A DNA stretch of 36,878 nucleotides from Actinomycetes bacterium (lineage in GTDB: Bacteria; Actinomycetota; Coriobacteriia; Anaerosomatales; Anaerosomataceae), in the NCBI GenBank assembly GCA_022839745.1, contig JALHJB010000023.1, forward strand, positions 1-36,878, written 5' to 3'. The notes below the pieces were generated by a model, which was given only the letters and a program-made list of their open reading frames with translations, had not been told where the DNA came from and did no database searches. A program made the position numbers and the translations under genes. Positions 6,742 to 14,099 of this stretch are shown here, piece after piece; the stretch's first letter is position 1, and the number at the start of each line of letters is the position of its first letter.

Positions 6742-7556
6742 ATGGAGCGGCTCGCCTCCAAGCAGGAGGTCCGTCAGGCGGTTGCCGAGGCACGGCGTGA
6801 AGGGAAGCGCATCGCGCTCATCCCCACGATGGGCGCTCTGCACGAGGGGCACCTGTCGCTCGTGCGCGCCGCGGCGGAGCGGGCCGACTACATCATCGTC
6901 TCGGTGTTCGTGAGGCGTATCCGCGCGATCTCGATCGCGACGTGGACCTCCTTGGCGCCGAGGGCGTCGACCTCGTGTTCGCGCCCACGCCCGAGATCAT
7001 GTACGCCTCAGACGCGCAGGTCACCGTCGATCCCGGTCCGCTCGGCGCCCTCTACGAAGGCGCGGTACGGCCCACACACTTCGGTGGCGTGTGCACCGTG
7101 GTCACGAAGCTCTTCTCCATCGCGCTGCCGGACCTCGCGTTCTTTGGCGAGAAGGACTACCAGCAGCTCGCGATCGTACGCCGGATGGCGCGCGACCTGG
7201 ACCTGCCGGTGAAGGTGGTGGGCTGTCCCATCGTGCGCGAGTGCGACGGGCTCGCGCTCTCGAGCCGGAACGTGTACCTCTCGGCCGAGGAACGCGCGGC
7301 GGCACCGGTGCTGTATCAGGCGCTTCGCACCGCCGAGACCCTCGTGCTTGATGGCGGGCGCGACGCCCGCGTGGTCGCGGGAGCGCTGCGTGACACCATC
7401 GCGGGCGAACCGCTTGCCGTGCTCGACTACGCCGAAGTGGTCGACGCGGCCACGCTGCGGCCGGTCGATACGATCGCCGGCTCAGCGCGAGCCCTCGTTG
7501 CCGCGCGCTTCGGCGCCACGCGGCTCATCGACAACATCGCCCTGGAGGTGGGCTAG
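6742..7556 (+). pseudogene. panC: Pantothenate synthetase gene interrupted by a ~34-nt deletion and frameshift
   Basis: PanC ligates pantoate and beta-alanine with ATP. The gene begins normally at ATG 6742 with IPTMGALHEGHLSLVRAA (ATP-binding HEGH motif) and reaches IIVSVFV at 6912. The family would continue with the block NPTQFGPNEDF, which binds pantoate and ATP. Here the sequence jumps straight to E-A-YPRDLDRDVDLLGAEGVDLVFAP in another frame. The rest (FGEKDYQQL, SSRNVYLS, IDNIALEVG, stop at 7556) is intact in the second frame (6912-7556). Joining the two frames needs about 11 codons plus one base, so the event looks like one deletion of about 34 nt at a G of microhomology. The remainder shows no decay, so a recent mutation or a sequencing/assembly loss are both possible. 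As written, no active PanC could be made. Confidence 0.85.
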
Positions 7557-8471
7557 GTGGCAGAAGCTCTGGTGACACCCGAGGAGGTGCGCATCCTCGC
7601 CCGCGAACGCAAGGCGGTCATCCTGGCGCACAACTACCAGCGCGCCGAGGTGCAGGCCGTGGCTGACGTGGTGGGCGACTCGCTCGAGCTCGCGCGTCGT
7701 GCGGCTGCTGTGGACGCCGAGGTGATCGTGCTTGCGGGCGTGCGGTTCATGGCCGAGAGCGCCGCGATCCTCGCGCCTGGCAAGACCGTGCTGCTGCCGC
7801 GGCCCGACGCGGGCTGCCCGATGGCCGACATGATCACCGCCGCGCAGCTTGCCGAATGGAAGGCCGAGAACCCCGGCGTGCCGGTTGTGATGTACGTGAA
7901 CTCCTCGGCGGAGGTCAAAGCGCTTACCGATGTGTGCTGCACGTCGGCGAACGCCGTGGAGGTCGTCCGCTCGCTGGGCGTGCCGCGCGTGCTGTTCGGC
8001 CCCGACCGCAACCTCGGCCAGTGGATCGCCGGTCAGGTGCCGGACGTGGAGGTCACCGTGTGGAACGGCTGCTGTCCGATCCACGACCGGGTGTCGCTCG
8101 AGATGGTGCGCGAGGCCAAAGTGGCCCACCCCGGAGCGCCGGTGATCGCGCATCCCGAGTGCCGTCCCGAGGTGAGCGCCGAGGCCGACGCGGTGCTCTC
8201 CACGAGCCAGATGATCCGCTGGGCGCAGAAGGCGGGCGAGCCGGAGGTCATCGTGGTGACCGAGGGCGGCCTGCTCACCGGACTCGCCAAAGCCGTGCCC
8301 GACACGCGGTTCATCGGCATCATCCCGGCGATGATCTGTCCCAACATGAAACTCACCGGGCTCGAAGACGTCCGCAACGCGCTCCGCGATCTCACGGGGC
8401 AGGTGGTGGTGCCCGGCGAGGTGGCTTCCGCAGCCCGCGCGTCGCTCGAGCGCATGACGGCGATCGGGTAG
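7557..8471 (+). CDS. nadA: Quinolinate synthase (4Fe-4S)
   Basis: Condenses iminoaspartate (from NadB) with dihydroxyacetone phosphate to quinolinate, using a 4Fe-4S cluster; oxygen-sensitive, in keeping with an anaerobe. The 304-residue product opens with ILAHNYQRAEVQ and DVVGDSLELAR. It has the cluster cysteines in DAGCPMAD (C87), NGCCPIHDR (C173 by motif position; C172 adjacent) and MICPNMKLT (C261), plus HPECRPEV. The GTG start directly follows the panC stop, with GGAGG at about 7543-7547, so translation is coupled to the end of panC. nadA, nadB and nadC are in pathway order reading downstream, although NadB acts first. No anomalies in length or motifs. Confidence 0.97.
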   Translation: MAEALVTPEEVRILARERKAVILAHNYQRAEVQAVADVVGDSLELARRAAAVDAEVIVLAGVRFMAESAAILAPGKTVLLPRPDAGCPMADMITAAQLAEWKAENPGVPVVMYVNSSAEVKALTDVCCTSANAVEVVRSLGVPRVLFGPDRNLGQWIAGQVPDVEVTVWNGCCPIHDRVSLEMVREAKVAHPGAPVIAHPECRPEVSAEADAVLSTSQMIRWAQKAGEPEVIVVTEGGLLTGLAKAVPDTRFIGIIPAMICPNMKLTGLEDVRNALRDLTGQVVVPGEVASAARASLERMTAIG

Positions 8472-8569
8472 GGGCGCCGTGGACAGGGGTGCCGTGCTCA
8501 GACAGTCCTCAGCGGGGGCCCTCGACAACGCCTGCGGAACTGCGCCGGCTACCCCTGTCCACGGTGCCC
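8472..8569. repeat. Long inverted repeat between nadA and the nadB core
   Basis: An 18-of-19 inverted repeat: GGGGC then CCGTGGACAGGGGT (8477-8490) on the left, and ACCCCTGTCCACGG (8551-8564) then GCCCC on the right, with a single mismatch after GGGGC. The 60-bp loop holds a weaker nested palindrome with TCCTC and CCTGCGGA arms, like those at 34096 and 36497. In RNA it could form a very stable hairpin just after the nadA stop. Confidence 0.75.
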
Positions 8570-8607
8570 CCTCTCTCGTCGCCACAGGCCTGCCGCCGAC
8601 ACTCGAT

Positions 8608-10239
8608 GTGCGGTACCTGCTGCCGTTCGACACCGACGCCATGCCGGTGGAGCGCACCGACGTGCTCGTGATCGGCTCCGGCATCGCGGGGCTCACAGCG
8701 GCGCTTCACGCGTCGAGCCTCGGCAAAGTCACGCTCGTCACAAAGTCCGAGGTCACCGACGCGAACACCTGGTACGCACAGGGCGGCATCGCGGGGGCGG
8801 TGGGCGAGGCCGACTCGGTCGACCTGCACCTTGCTGACACGCTCGTGGTGGGCCAGGGCCTCTGTGACGCCGAGGTGGTGCGCGCGGTGGTAGGCGAGGC
8901 CGCCGAAGCGCTCGCCGAGCTCGAGTCGCTTGGCGTGCGGTTCGATCGCGCGGCCACAGGCGAGGTGGCGCTCGCCCGCGAAGGCGGCCACAGCCTTCCG
9001 CGCGTGCTGCATTCGGGCGACGCCACCGGTGCCGAGGTGCAGGACACGCTCTCGGCGGTGGTGCGGCGCGCTCCCGGCATCAAGCTGGTGGAGGACACGT
9101 TCCTGGTGGACCTGCTCACCGAGGACGACCGGTGCGTGGGGGCGATCGTGATGGACCGGGGCAGCCACGCGATGATGGCGCTGCACGCCGATGCGGTGGT
9201 GCTCGCCACCGGCGGCTCGGGCCAGGCGTACCGCGTGACCACCAATCCGCTGGTGGCTACCGGCGACGGTGTGGCGGCCGCGTGGCGCGCCGGCGCCGAG
9301 ATCGCCGACATGGAGTTCATGCAGTTCCACCCCACGGCGCTCGACAGCGACGCGACCGTGAAGTTCCTGATCACCGAGGCGCTGCGCGGTGAGGGCGCCT
9401 ATCTGCTCGATTGCGGGCTCGAGCGGTTCATGCCCGCGCTTCACCCGCTCGCTGAGCTCGCCCCGCGTGACGTGGTGAGCCGCGAGATCGAGAAGGTCAT
9501 GCACCGCTGTGGGCGTCCGAACGTCTGGCTCGACGCCCGTCACCTCGGCGCGGACTTCCTCGAACGGCGCTTCCCAACGATCTGGCAGGGGTGCCGCGAG
9601 GCCGGCTACGACCTCTCGTGCGATCTCGTGCCCGTGGCTCCGGCCGCGCACTACCTCATCGGCGGGGTGCGCACCGATATCGACGGACGCACCACGCTTG
9701 CGGGGCTGTACGCGGCGGGCGAGTGCGCGGCCTCGGGCCTGCACGGCGCCAACCGGCTGGCGAGCAACTCGCTCCTGGAGGGGCTCGTCTTCTCGCGCCG
9801 GATCGTACGCGCGCTCGAAGGCGAGCGCGTCCGGCAGCGTCCCGGCCGGATCCACGCCCCGGTGCGCGCGCAGGCCGGCAGCGGAGATGCGCGCGTGGTG
9901 CGTTCCGCGCTGCAGGAGCTGATGAGCCAGCATGCCGCGGTCACGCGCTCAGCGGCGGGCCTCGCAGAGGCGTCCGCGTCCATCGCCAGCCTCGCCGCCG
10001 GGCTCGGTGATGCGCATCCCTACGAGGTGGAGACGCGCAACCTGCTCACGAACGCGGCGCTCATGACCGCCGCCGCGCTCGTGCGGGAGGAGAGCCGGGG
10101 GACGCACTTCAGGAGCGACCACCCGGAGCGTGACGACGCCGCATGGCGCGGGCACACCGTGTGGCGCCGAGGTGACGATCCGCGTTACGAGCCGCTTGCC
10201 GGCCTCGAGACCATCCCATCCGCCGAAGGGGTGCTGTAG
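8608..10239 (+). CDS. nadB: L-aspartate oxidase
   Basis: FAD enzyme oxidising L-aspartate to iminoaspartate, the NadA substrate; in anaerobes fumarate can replace oxygen as acceptor. Visible: the FAD dinucleotide motif VLVIGSGIAGL, TWYAQGGIAG, HSGDATGAEVQ, VVLATGGSG, FMQFHPTAL, ITEALRGEGAYL, the AAHYLIGGVRTD block and the GLHGANRLASNSLLEGLVF signature near the C-terminus. I chose GTG 8608 because RYLLPFDTDAMPVERTDVLVIGSG is how many family members begin, but it lacks a clear Shine-Dalgarno. An in-frame GTG at 8479 (TAGGGG four bases upstream) would add 43 residues encoded entirely by the inverted repeat region. With that start the repeat would be translated in frame. The stop overlaps the nadC GTG by one base. 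Confidence 0.95.
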   Translation: MRYLLPFDTDAMPVERTDVLVIGSGIAGLTAALHASSLGKVTLVTKSEVTDANTWYAQGGIAGAVGEADSVDLHLADTLVVGQGLCDAEVVRAVVGEAAEALAELESLGVRFDRAATGEVALAREGGHSLPRVLHSGDATGAEVQDTLSAVVRRAPGIKLVEDTFLVDLLTEDDRCVGAIVMDRGSHAMMALHADAVVLATGGSGQAYRVTTNPLVATGDGVAAAWRAGAEIADMEFMQFHPTALDSDATVKFLITEALRGEGAYLLDCGLERFMPALHPLAELAPRDVVSREIEKVMHRCGRPNVWLDARHLGADFLERRFPTIWQGCREAGYDLSCDLVPVAPAAHYLIGGVRTDIDGRTTLAGLYAAGECAASGLHGANRLASNSLLEGLVFSRRIVRALEGERVRQRPGRIHAPVRAQAGSGDARVVRSALQELMSQHAAVTRSAAGLAEASASIASLAAGLGDAHPYEVETRNLLTNAALMTAAALVREESRGTHFRSDHPERDDAAWRGHTVWRRGDDPRYEPLAGLETIPSAEGVL

Positions 10240-11144
10240 TGCACGGCTTGCCTCCTTCAGACGACCTCATCGCACGCGCGCTTGCCGAGGACCTGGGCGT
10301 GGAGGCCGCGCGCTTCCTCGGCCAGATGTCCGCCGACCCCGCCGTGCTCGACGCCGATGTGACGGGCGCGGCCACCGTGCCCGTCGATGCCGGGTTCACC
10401 GGGCGCATCGTTGCGCGCGAGGAGGGCGTGGTGTGCGGCCTGGCGCTCGTGGAGCGCACCTACCAGCTGCTCGCGGCGGCCTCAGCGCAGCCGGAGGTCT
10501 CGTGCTTCCCGCTGGTCGCCGAAGGCGCCGACGTATCTCTTGGCGACGCGGTGCTCGAGATCGAAGGGCCTGTGCGGCTCGTGCTTGTGGGCGAGCGGAC
10601 GGCGCTCAACCTGCTGATGCAGCTCTCCGGCATCGCCACCGAGGCCCGCCGCTGGCAGCGTGCGGCCGGTGACGCGCTCACCGTCACCGACACGCGCAAG
10701 ACGCTCCCCGGGCTGCGCGCGCTGTCCAAGTACGCGGTCCGGGTGGGCGGCGCCACAAACCACCGCGTGGGCCTGCACGACATGGTGCTCATCAAGGACA
10801 ACCATATCGCGTACTCCGGCGGCGTGACCGCGGCGGTGGAGGCCGCGAGGGCGACGCAGCCGGGCATGCAGGTCGAGTGCGAGGCCGATACCATCGAGCA
10901 GGCCGTGGAGGCCGCGAGCGCGGGCGCCGACTACGTGCTGCTGGACAACATGGACGACGCGACGCTCGCCCAGGCGGTCGTCGCGGTGCGTGAGGCCGCT
11001 GGAGACCGGCGGTGCCTCACCGAGGCGTCGGGTCGCGTCACTTTCGAGCGGCTGCTGTCGCTCGCCGCCACGGGTGTGGACCGTGTCTCGGCGAGTGCGC
11101 TCACGCTCGCACGGCCGCTCGACTTCGGGCTGGACGCCACGTGA
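10239..11144 (+). CDS. nadC: Nicotinate-nucleotide pyrophosphorylase (quinolinate phosphoribosyltransferase)
   Basis: Converts quinolinate and PRPP to nicotinate mononucleotide, CO2 and PPi, completing the de novo NAD precursor route of the three-gene unit. Typical blocks are IARALAEDLG at the N-terminus, GERTALNLLMQLSGIAT, TRKTLPGLRALSKYAVRVGG (substrate arginines), NHRVGLHDMVLIKDNHI, VECEADT, YVLLDNM and TEASGRVT. The 301-residue length is slightly above average because of a 15-20 residue insertion near FLGQMSADPAVLDAD. The GTG start shares one base with the nadB stop (TAGTG), showing tight coupling. The last codons overlap the start of the next small membrane-protein gene (GTGA). No regulatory NadR-type or NiaR site was recognised upstream. 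Confidence 0.97.
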   Translation: MHGLPPSDDLIARALAEDLGVEAARFLGQMSADPAVLDADVTGAATVPVDAGFTGRIVAREEGVVCGLALVERTYQLLAAASAQPEVSCFPLVAEGADVSLGDAVLEIEGPVRLVLVGERTALNLLMQLSGIATEARRWQRAAGDALTVTDTRKTLPGLRALSKYAVRVGGATNHRVGLHDMVLIKDNHIAYSGGVTAAVEAARATQPGMQVECEADTIEQAVEAASAGADYVLLDNMDDATLAQAVVAVREAAGDRRCLTEASGRVTFERLLSLAATGVDRVSASALTLARPLDFGLDAT

Positions 11145-11578
11145 GCGACCTCCGGAGCCGCTACCTCAACTGGTTCCGGCGCGCCGCGTTCGCGCTCGTG
11201 TTGCCGCTCGTCCTGATCGCCGTGCTCCAGGCGGCGTCGGCAGCCGAGTGGTGGCACAGCCCCGCGCCCGATGCGGGCAGCATGCGGTACCTGTTCATCT
11301 CGGTCGCGGTGGCCTCGGTGGTCATCGGTCGCAGCACGCGCACCCGTGACACGGCCAAGCTGCCACTCGACGAAGCGGCGCTTCGCTCACTGTCGTGGCG
11401 ACTCGTGGTGTACTCGTGCGCACCGGTGGTGATCGGTGCAGTGCTCGCGCTCATGACTCGCCAGGCGTGGGACTTCTATGCGTTGCTCCTGGTCACCCTG
11501 ATCGGGATCGTCGCGCTCTTCCCGCGGTTCGATCAGTGGGTAGCATGGTCGCAGCCCCCGGATGGAGGGCAGCACTGA
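11141..11578 (+). CDS. Small integral membrane protein of unknown function
   Basis: A 145-residue product is obtained from the GTG overlapping the nadC stop (GTGA); longer upstream starts would run inside nadC. It has a short basic N-terminus (SDLRSRYLNWFRR) and about four hydrophobic segments: residues ~16-33, ~50-63, ~84-103 and ~108-124. The loop around 64-82 is polar and charged (RSTRTRDTAKLPLDEAAL). The C-terminus ends in a hydrophilic tail, WSQPPDGGQH. No catalytic or metal-binding motif is visible and I do not recognise the family. The stop overlaps the ATG of the DedA gene (TGATG), so it is cotranslated with nadC and dedA. A membrane partner for the DedA protein is possible but unsupported. 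Confidence 0.7.
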   Translation: MSDLRSRYLNWFRRAAFALVLPLVLIAVLQAASAAEWWHSPAPDAGSMRYLFISVAVASVVIGRSTRTRDTAKLPLDEAALRSLSWRLVVYSCAPVVIGAVLALMTRQAWDFYALLLVTLIGIVALFPRFDQWVAWSQPPDGGQH

Positions 11579-12309
11579 TGCCGGTCACCGGATTCGCGCC
11601 GCTCGACTGGTTCCTCGGCCTGCTGGACACCTGGGGGCACCTGATCGTGGCGGGCTTCACCATCTTCGAGAATCTGTTCGTGATCGGCTCGTTCACCCCG
11701 GGCGAGACGGTCGTGATGGCCGCCGGTTTCGTCTCGGAGATGGGCCGGCTCAACCCCTGGCTGGTGGGCGTGTCGTCGCTCGTGGGAACGATGATCGGGA
11801 GCAATCTCTCGTACTGGTTCGGGCGGCACGGCGGCCGCAATGCGCTCCTCAAGTGGGGCGGCAAGTTCTTCGACGAGGAACGCGTGATCGCCGCCGAGGA
11901 GTACTTCGACACGCACGGCAACAAGACGGTGCTCATGTCGAGGTTCGCGGCGGGCTTCAAGAACTTCGTGCCGGTCATCGCGGGCGCGTCCCGCATGCGG
12001 CTGTGGATCTTCGAGCTGTATACGTTCGCCGGAGCGCTCATCTACACCACGCTGATGGTGATGCTCGGCCGGATCTTCGCGGACAATTTCGATCGTGCGC
12101 TCGCCGTTGCGCGGAGCCTCACCTGGCTCGGTCTGTTCTTGCTCCTGGCGATGCTCGCCGTGATCTTCTGGGGACGCCGACGCTACATCGCTCGCAAGGT
12201 CGATCTGTTCGTGGAGCTCGCCGAGGAGATGGAGAGCGCCGAGCACGACCATGCGGGTGACGGGGGCGAGGAGCACACCCCCGCACGTGAGCCGGAGGTC
12301 GACGAGTGA
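11578..12309 (+). CDS. DedA family membrane protein (VTT/SNARE-associated fold)
   Basis: DedA proteins are integral membrane proteins linked to undecaprenyl-phosphate or phospholipid translocation, membrane potential and drug tolerance. The start is the ATG overlapping the preceding stop, with GGAGGG at 11565-11570. The 243-residue protein shows IFENLFVIGSFTPGETVVMAAGF, containing the characteristic E-x-PGE-like acidic motif (TPGE), then GTMIGSNLSYWFGRHGG (GxxxGxxxxYxxGRxxG), a soluble loop with FDEERVIAAEEYFDTHG, and SRFAAGFKNFVPVIAGASRM (the R-F-x-x-G-x-x-x-x-x-P-x-x-AG motif). A final helix is followed by an acidic, His-containing tail. Its place between nadC and birA looks incidental, though overlapping frames make it part of the operon. 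Confidence 0.88.
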   Translation: MPVTGFAPLDWFLGLLDTWGHLIVAGFTIFENLFVIGSFTPGETVVMAAGFVSEMGRLNPWLVGVSSLVGTMIGSNLSYWFGRHGGRNALLKWGGKFFDEERVIAAEEYFDTHGNKTVLMSRFAAGFKNFVPVIAGASRMRLWIFELYTFAGALIYTTLMVMLGRIFADNFDRALAVARSLTWLGLFLLLAMLAVIFWGRRRYIARKVDLFVELAEEMESAEHDHAGDGGEEHTPAREPEVDE

Positions 12310-13262
12310 TCGAGCTCTCAACGAGGGCGAGCGTGGCAGCCTCGCTCCACGACGCCGGGTCCGCGGGCGTTTCGGGCGAGGCGATCGCGGGACGGCTCGG
12401 CATCTCGCGCGCGTCGGTGAACGCCCACGTGGCGGCGCTGCGTGCGCTCGGCTATGAGATCGCCTCCTCATCGCGGGTGGGGTACCGGCTGGTCTCGGCC
12501 CCCGACTCCTGCATCCCAGAGGAGGTGGGGCCTCGCCTGCGCGACCCGCTCTGGGTCTCGTGCACAGGCGGCGAGGAACTCACGTCCACCAACGATGAGG
12601 CCAAGCGCCGTGCCCGCGCGGGCGCGCCGGAGGGCACCGTGGTGGTCGCCGCCCGGCAGACGGCCGGCCGGGGACGGTTCGACCGGTCGTGGGAGTCACC
12701 GGCAGGCGGCGCGTACGTATCCTGCGTGCTGCGCCCGCCGCTCCCGCCGGCCTCACTCGGCCCGCTCCCGCTTGTGGCGGCCGTGGGTGTGGCCCACGGC
12801 TGCGCGGCGCTCGGGCTGGACGTGCGGCTCAAGTGGCCCAACGATGTCGAGCTCGAGGGGCGCAAGCTCGCGGGCATCCTGCTCGAGATGACCGCCGAGG
12901 CGGACCGTGCCGAGTGGGTCGTCCTCGGCTGCGGCGTCAACGTTGCCGGCGTGCCGCACGAGCGCGCCGCCTCGATCCGCGAGCGGCTGCCTTCGGTACA
13001 GGTGGCCGACGTGGCCGCGGCAGTGCTCGACGGGATCGCGGCGATGTATCAGCGCTTTCTCGCCGAGGGGTTCGACCCGCTGCGCGAACGCTATGTCGCC
13101 CGGCTCCGCACGCGTGGTGCCAGCGTGGCCGTCCGCGACGCGGCCGGTACGCTCGTGGCCGAGGGCACGGTGCTTGGCGTGGGGGAGACCGGCGAGCTGC
13201 TCCTCGACTCGGGCGGGCGCACCGTGCGCGTGGCAGCGGGAGAGGTCACGCTCCGCGCCTGA
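12306..13262 (+). CDS. birA: Bifunctional biotin-protein ligase / biotin operon repressor
   Basis: Makes biotinyl-5'-AMP and transfers biotin to carboxylase carrier domains. The N-terminal winged helix (about residues 5-62, with VSGEAIAGRLGISRASVNAHVAALRALGYEI, quoted here only as its span) marks the repressor-type class. The ligase core has the biotinyl-AMP loop GRGRFDRSW (121-129), SPAGGAYVSCVLRP, KWPNDVELEGRKLAGIL (176-192) and the C-terminal SH3-like domain. In many BirA proteins the loop reads GRGRRGR; here F-D replaces R-G, a variation seen in several lineages. The GTG start overlaps the dedA stop. The next gene is bioY, preceded by a palindrome that fits a BirA operator, so birA probably represses biotin uptake. 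Confidence 0.95.
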   Translation: MIELSTRASVAASLHDAGSAGVSGEAIAGRLGISRASVNAHVAALRALGYEIASSSRVGYRLVSAPDSCIPEEVGPRLRDPLWVSCTGGEELTSTNDEAKRRARAGAPEGTVVVAARQTAGRGRFDRSWESPAGGAYVSCVLRPPLPPASLGPLPLVAAVGVAHGCAALGLDVRLKWPNDVELEGRKLAGILLEMTAEADRAEWVVLGCGVNVAGVPHERAASIRERLPSVQVADVAAAVLDGIAAMYQRFLAEGFDPLRERYVARLRTRGASVAVRDAAGTLVAEGTVLGVGETGELLLDSGGRTVRVAAGEVTLRA

Positions 13263-13302
13263 GGCCACCGTGCTGTCGTGCTTCCACCCGCATCGCCGTC
13301 CG

Positions 13303-13359
13303 TTGACCAGCACGGTCAGGCACACTATCGTAAGCACCTTCTAGAAGGAACCTTACGAT
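13303..13359 (+). promoter_or_regulatory. bioY promoter with overlapping candidate BirA operator
   Basis: TTGACC (13303-13308) and TATCGT (13326-13331) are spaced by exactly 17 bp, a good sigma70-type promoter. A 33-bp dyad runs from 13327 to 13359 with perfect 8-bp arms, ATCGTAAG and CTTACGAT, and a perfect inner palindrome CCTTCTAGAAGG. The left arm covers the -10. BirA operators are long dyads with half-sites about 15-17 bp apart, as here. Position between birA with its HTH domain and bioY makes BirA the obvious regulator. The GGAG ribosome binding site (13361-13364) follows immediately. Confidence 0.7.
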
Positions 13360-13371
13360 TGGAGCGACCAC

Positions 13372-13950
13372 GTGCGCGATTCACGGACGGCAGCGATGCT
13401 GCGGGCAGCGTTGGCGGCGGCGCTCGTGAGCGTGGGCGCGATCGTGAGCGTCCCGATAGGCCCCGTGCCGGTCACGCTTCAGATCCTCGTCCTCGCGGTG
13501 ATCGTGTTGCTGCTCTCACCGGGCGAAGCGTTTGCCGCAACCGCCCTGTACGTCGCTCTCGGCGCGATCGGACTGCCGGTGTTCTCCGGGGCAAGCGGGG
13601 GTGTTGGCGTGCTGCTCGGCCCCACCGGCGGCTTCCTGCTCGGCTTCCTGGCAGGCGCTCCCGCCGGCGCGTGGGTGCGCAGGCGTGTGGGCTTGTGGCT
13701 GCCGGGGCGGCCGACGCTCGCCGACGTGGCCGGGGTGTGCTTGCTGGTGGCGATCTCGTACGGCTTGGGCTGGGCAAGGCTGGCGGCTGTCACCGGCATG
13801 GGCGCGACGGCAGCCTTTGGCGTTGGGATCGCACCCTTCCTGCTGCCCGACGCCGTGAAGGTCGCGGGCGCGATCGTCGTGGCACGCGCGGCGAGGCGCG
13901 CCGGGCTCGGCGAGCCGGTCGAGGGCGCACCGGCGATCCCCTCGGCGTGA
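13372..13950 (+). CDS. bioY: Biotin transporter substrate-binding component BioY
   Basis: BioY is the S component that captures biotin at the membrane, alone or with an energy-coupling (ECF) module; no ecfA/ecfT genes are nearby. The 192-residue protein has about six hydrophobic helices and the hallmark sequences VPVTLQILVLAV, ALGAIGLPVFSG and LLGPTGGFLLGFLAGA, the last forming part of the biotin pocket. A GTG start at 13372 is set by GGAG at 13361-13364. There are no biotin synthesis genes (bioB/F/A/D) in the window, so the organism may import biotin. The gene is not in the same overlapping chain as birA and has its own promoter with a candidate BirA operator. The stop lies within a small GC palindrome repeated 32 bp downstream. 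Confidence 0.95.
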   Translation: MRDSRTAAMLRAALAAALVSVGAIVSVPIGPVPVTLQILVLAVIVLLLSPGEAFAATALYVALGAIGLPVFSGASGGVGVLLGPTGGFLLGFLAGAPAGAWVRRRVGLWLPGRPTLADVAGVCLLVAISYGLGWARLAAVTGMGATAAFGVGIAPFLLPDAVKVAGAIVVARAARRAGLGEPVEGAPAIPSA

Positions 13951-13986
13951 CGCCCCGTGCACCGGCGGCCCCTCCGGCGTGACGCC
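13943..13986. repeat. Duplicated small palindrome at the end of bioY
   Basis: CGGCGTGACGCC occurs at 13943-13954, over the bioY stop, and again at 13975-13986. Each is followed by a similar CCGTRCAYCGGCG stretch, so a unit of about 25 bp is duplicated. Each copy can form a GGCG-TGA-CGCC hairpin. There is no T-run, so terminator function is uncertain. The remaining bases to 14099 hold only a weak promoter (TACTAT at 14056-14061). Confidence 0.5.
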
Positions 13987-14055
13987 ACCGTACATCGGCG
14001 ACCGCCGCAGCCGGACGCCGGTGAGGCCGCCCTGTCGCGTGTCAGAGCGCCCCGC

Positions 14056-14061
14056 TACTAT
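14056..14061 (+). promoter_or_regulatory. Candidate -10 for the nuclease/ATPase pair
   Basis: TACTAT, with a weak TGTCGC 18 bp upstream (14032-14037), about 40 bp before the SbcD-like gene. It is the only plausible promoter between bioY and that gene. Confidence 0.35.
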
Positions 14062-14099
14062 GGACGGGTATCCGGTGGAAGCGAGTGCGGGGAGGCCGA

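Noticed and set aside
7482..8696. Long minus-strand open frame (404 codons) opposite nadA
   Set aside because: It covers the highly conserved nadA gene in the antisense direction and has the His/Arg/Asp-rich composition typical of antisense frames in GC-rich DNA.
13327..13359. Dyad upstream of bioY as a birA terminator
   Set aside because: It overlaps a well-spaced promoter -10 and is AT-richer than other hairpins here, with no T-run; an operator fits better.
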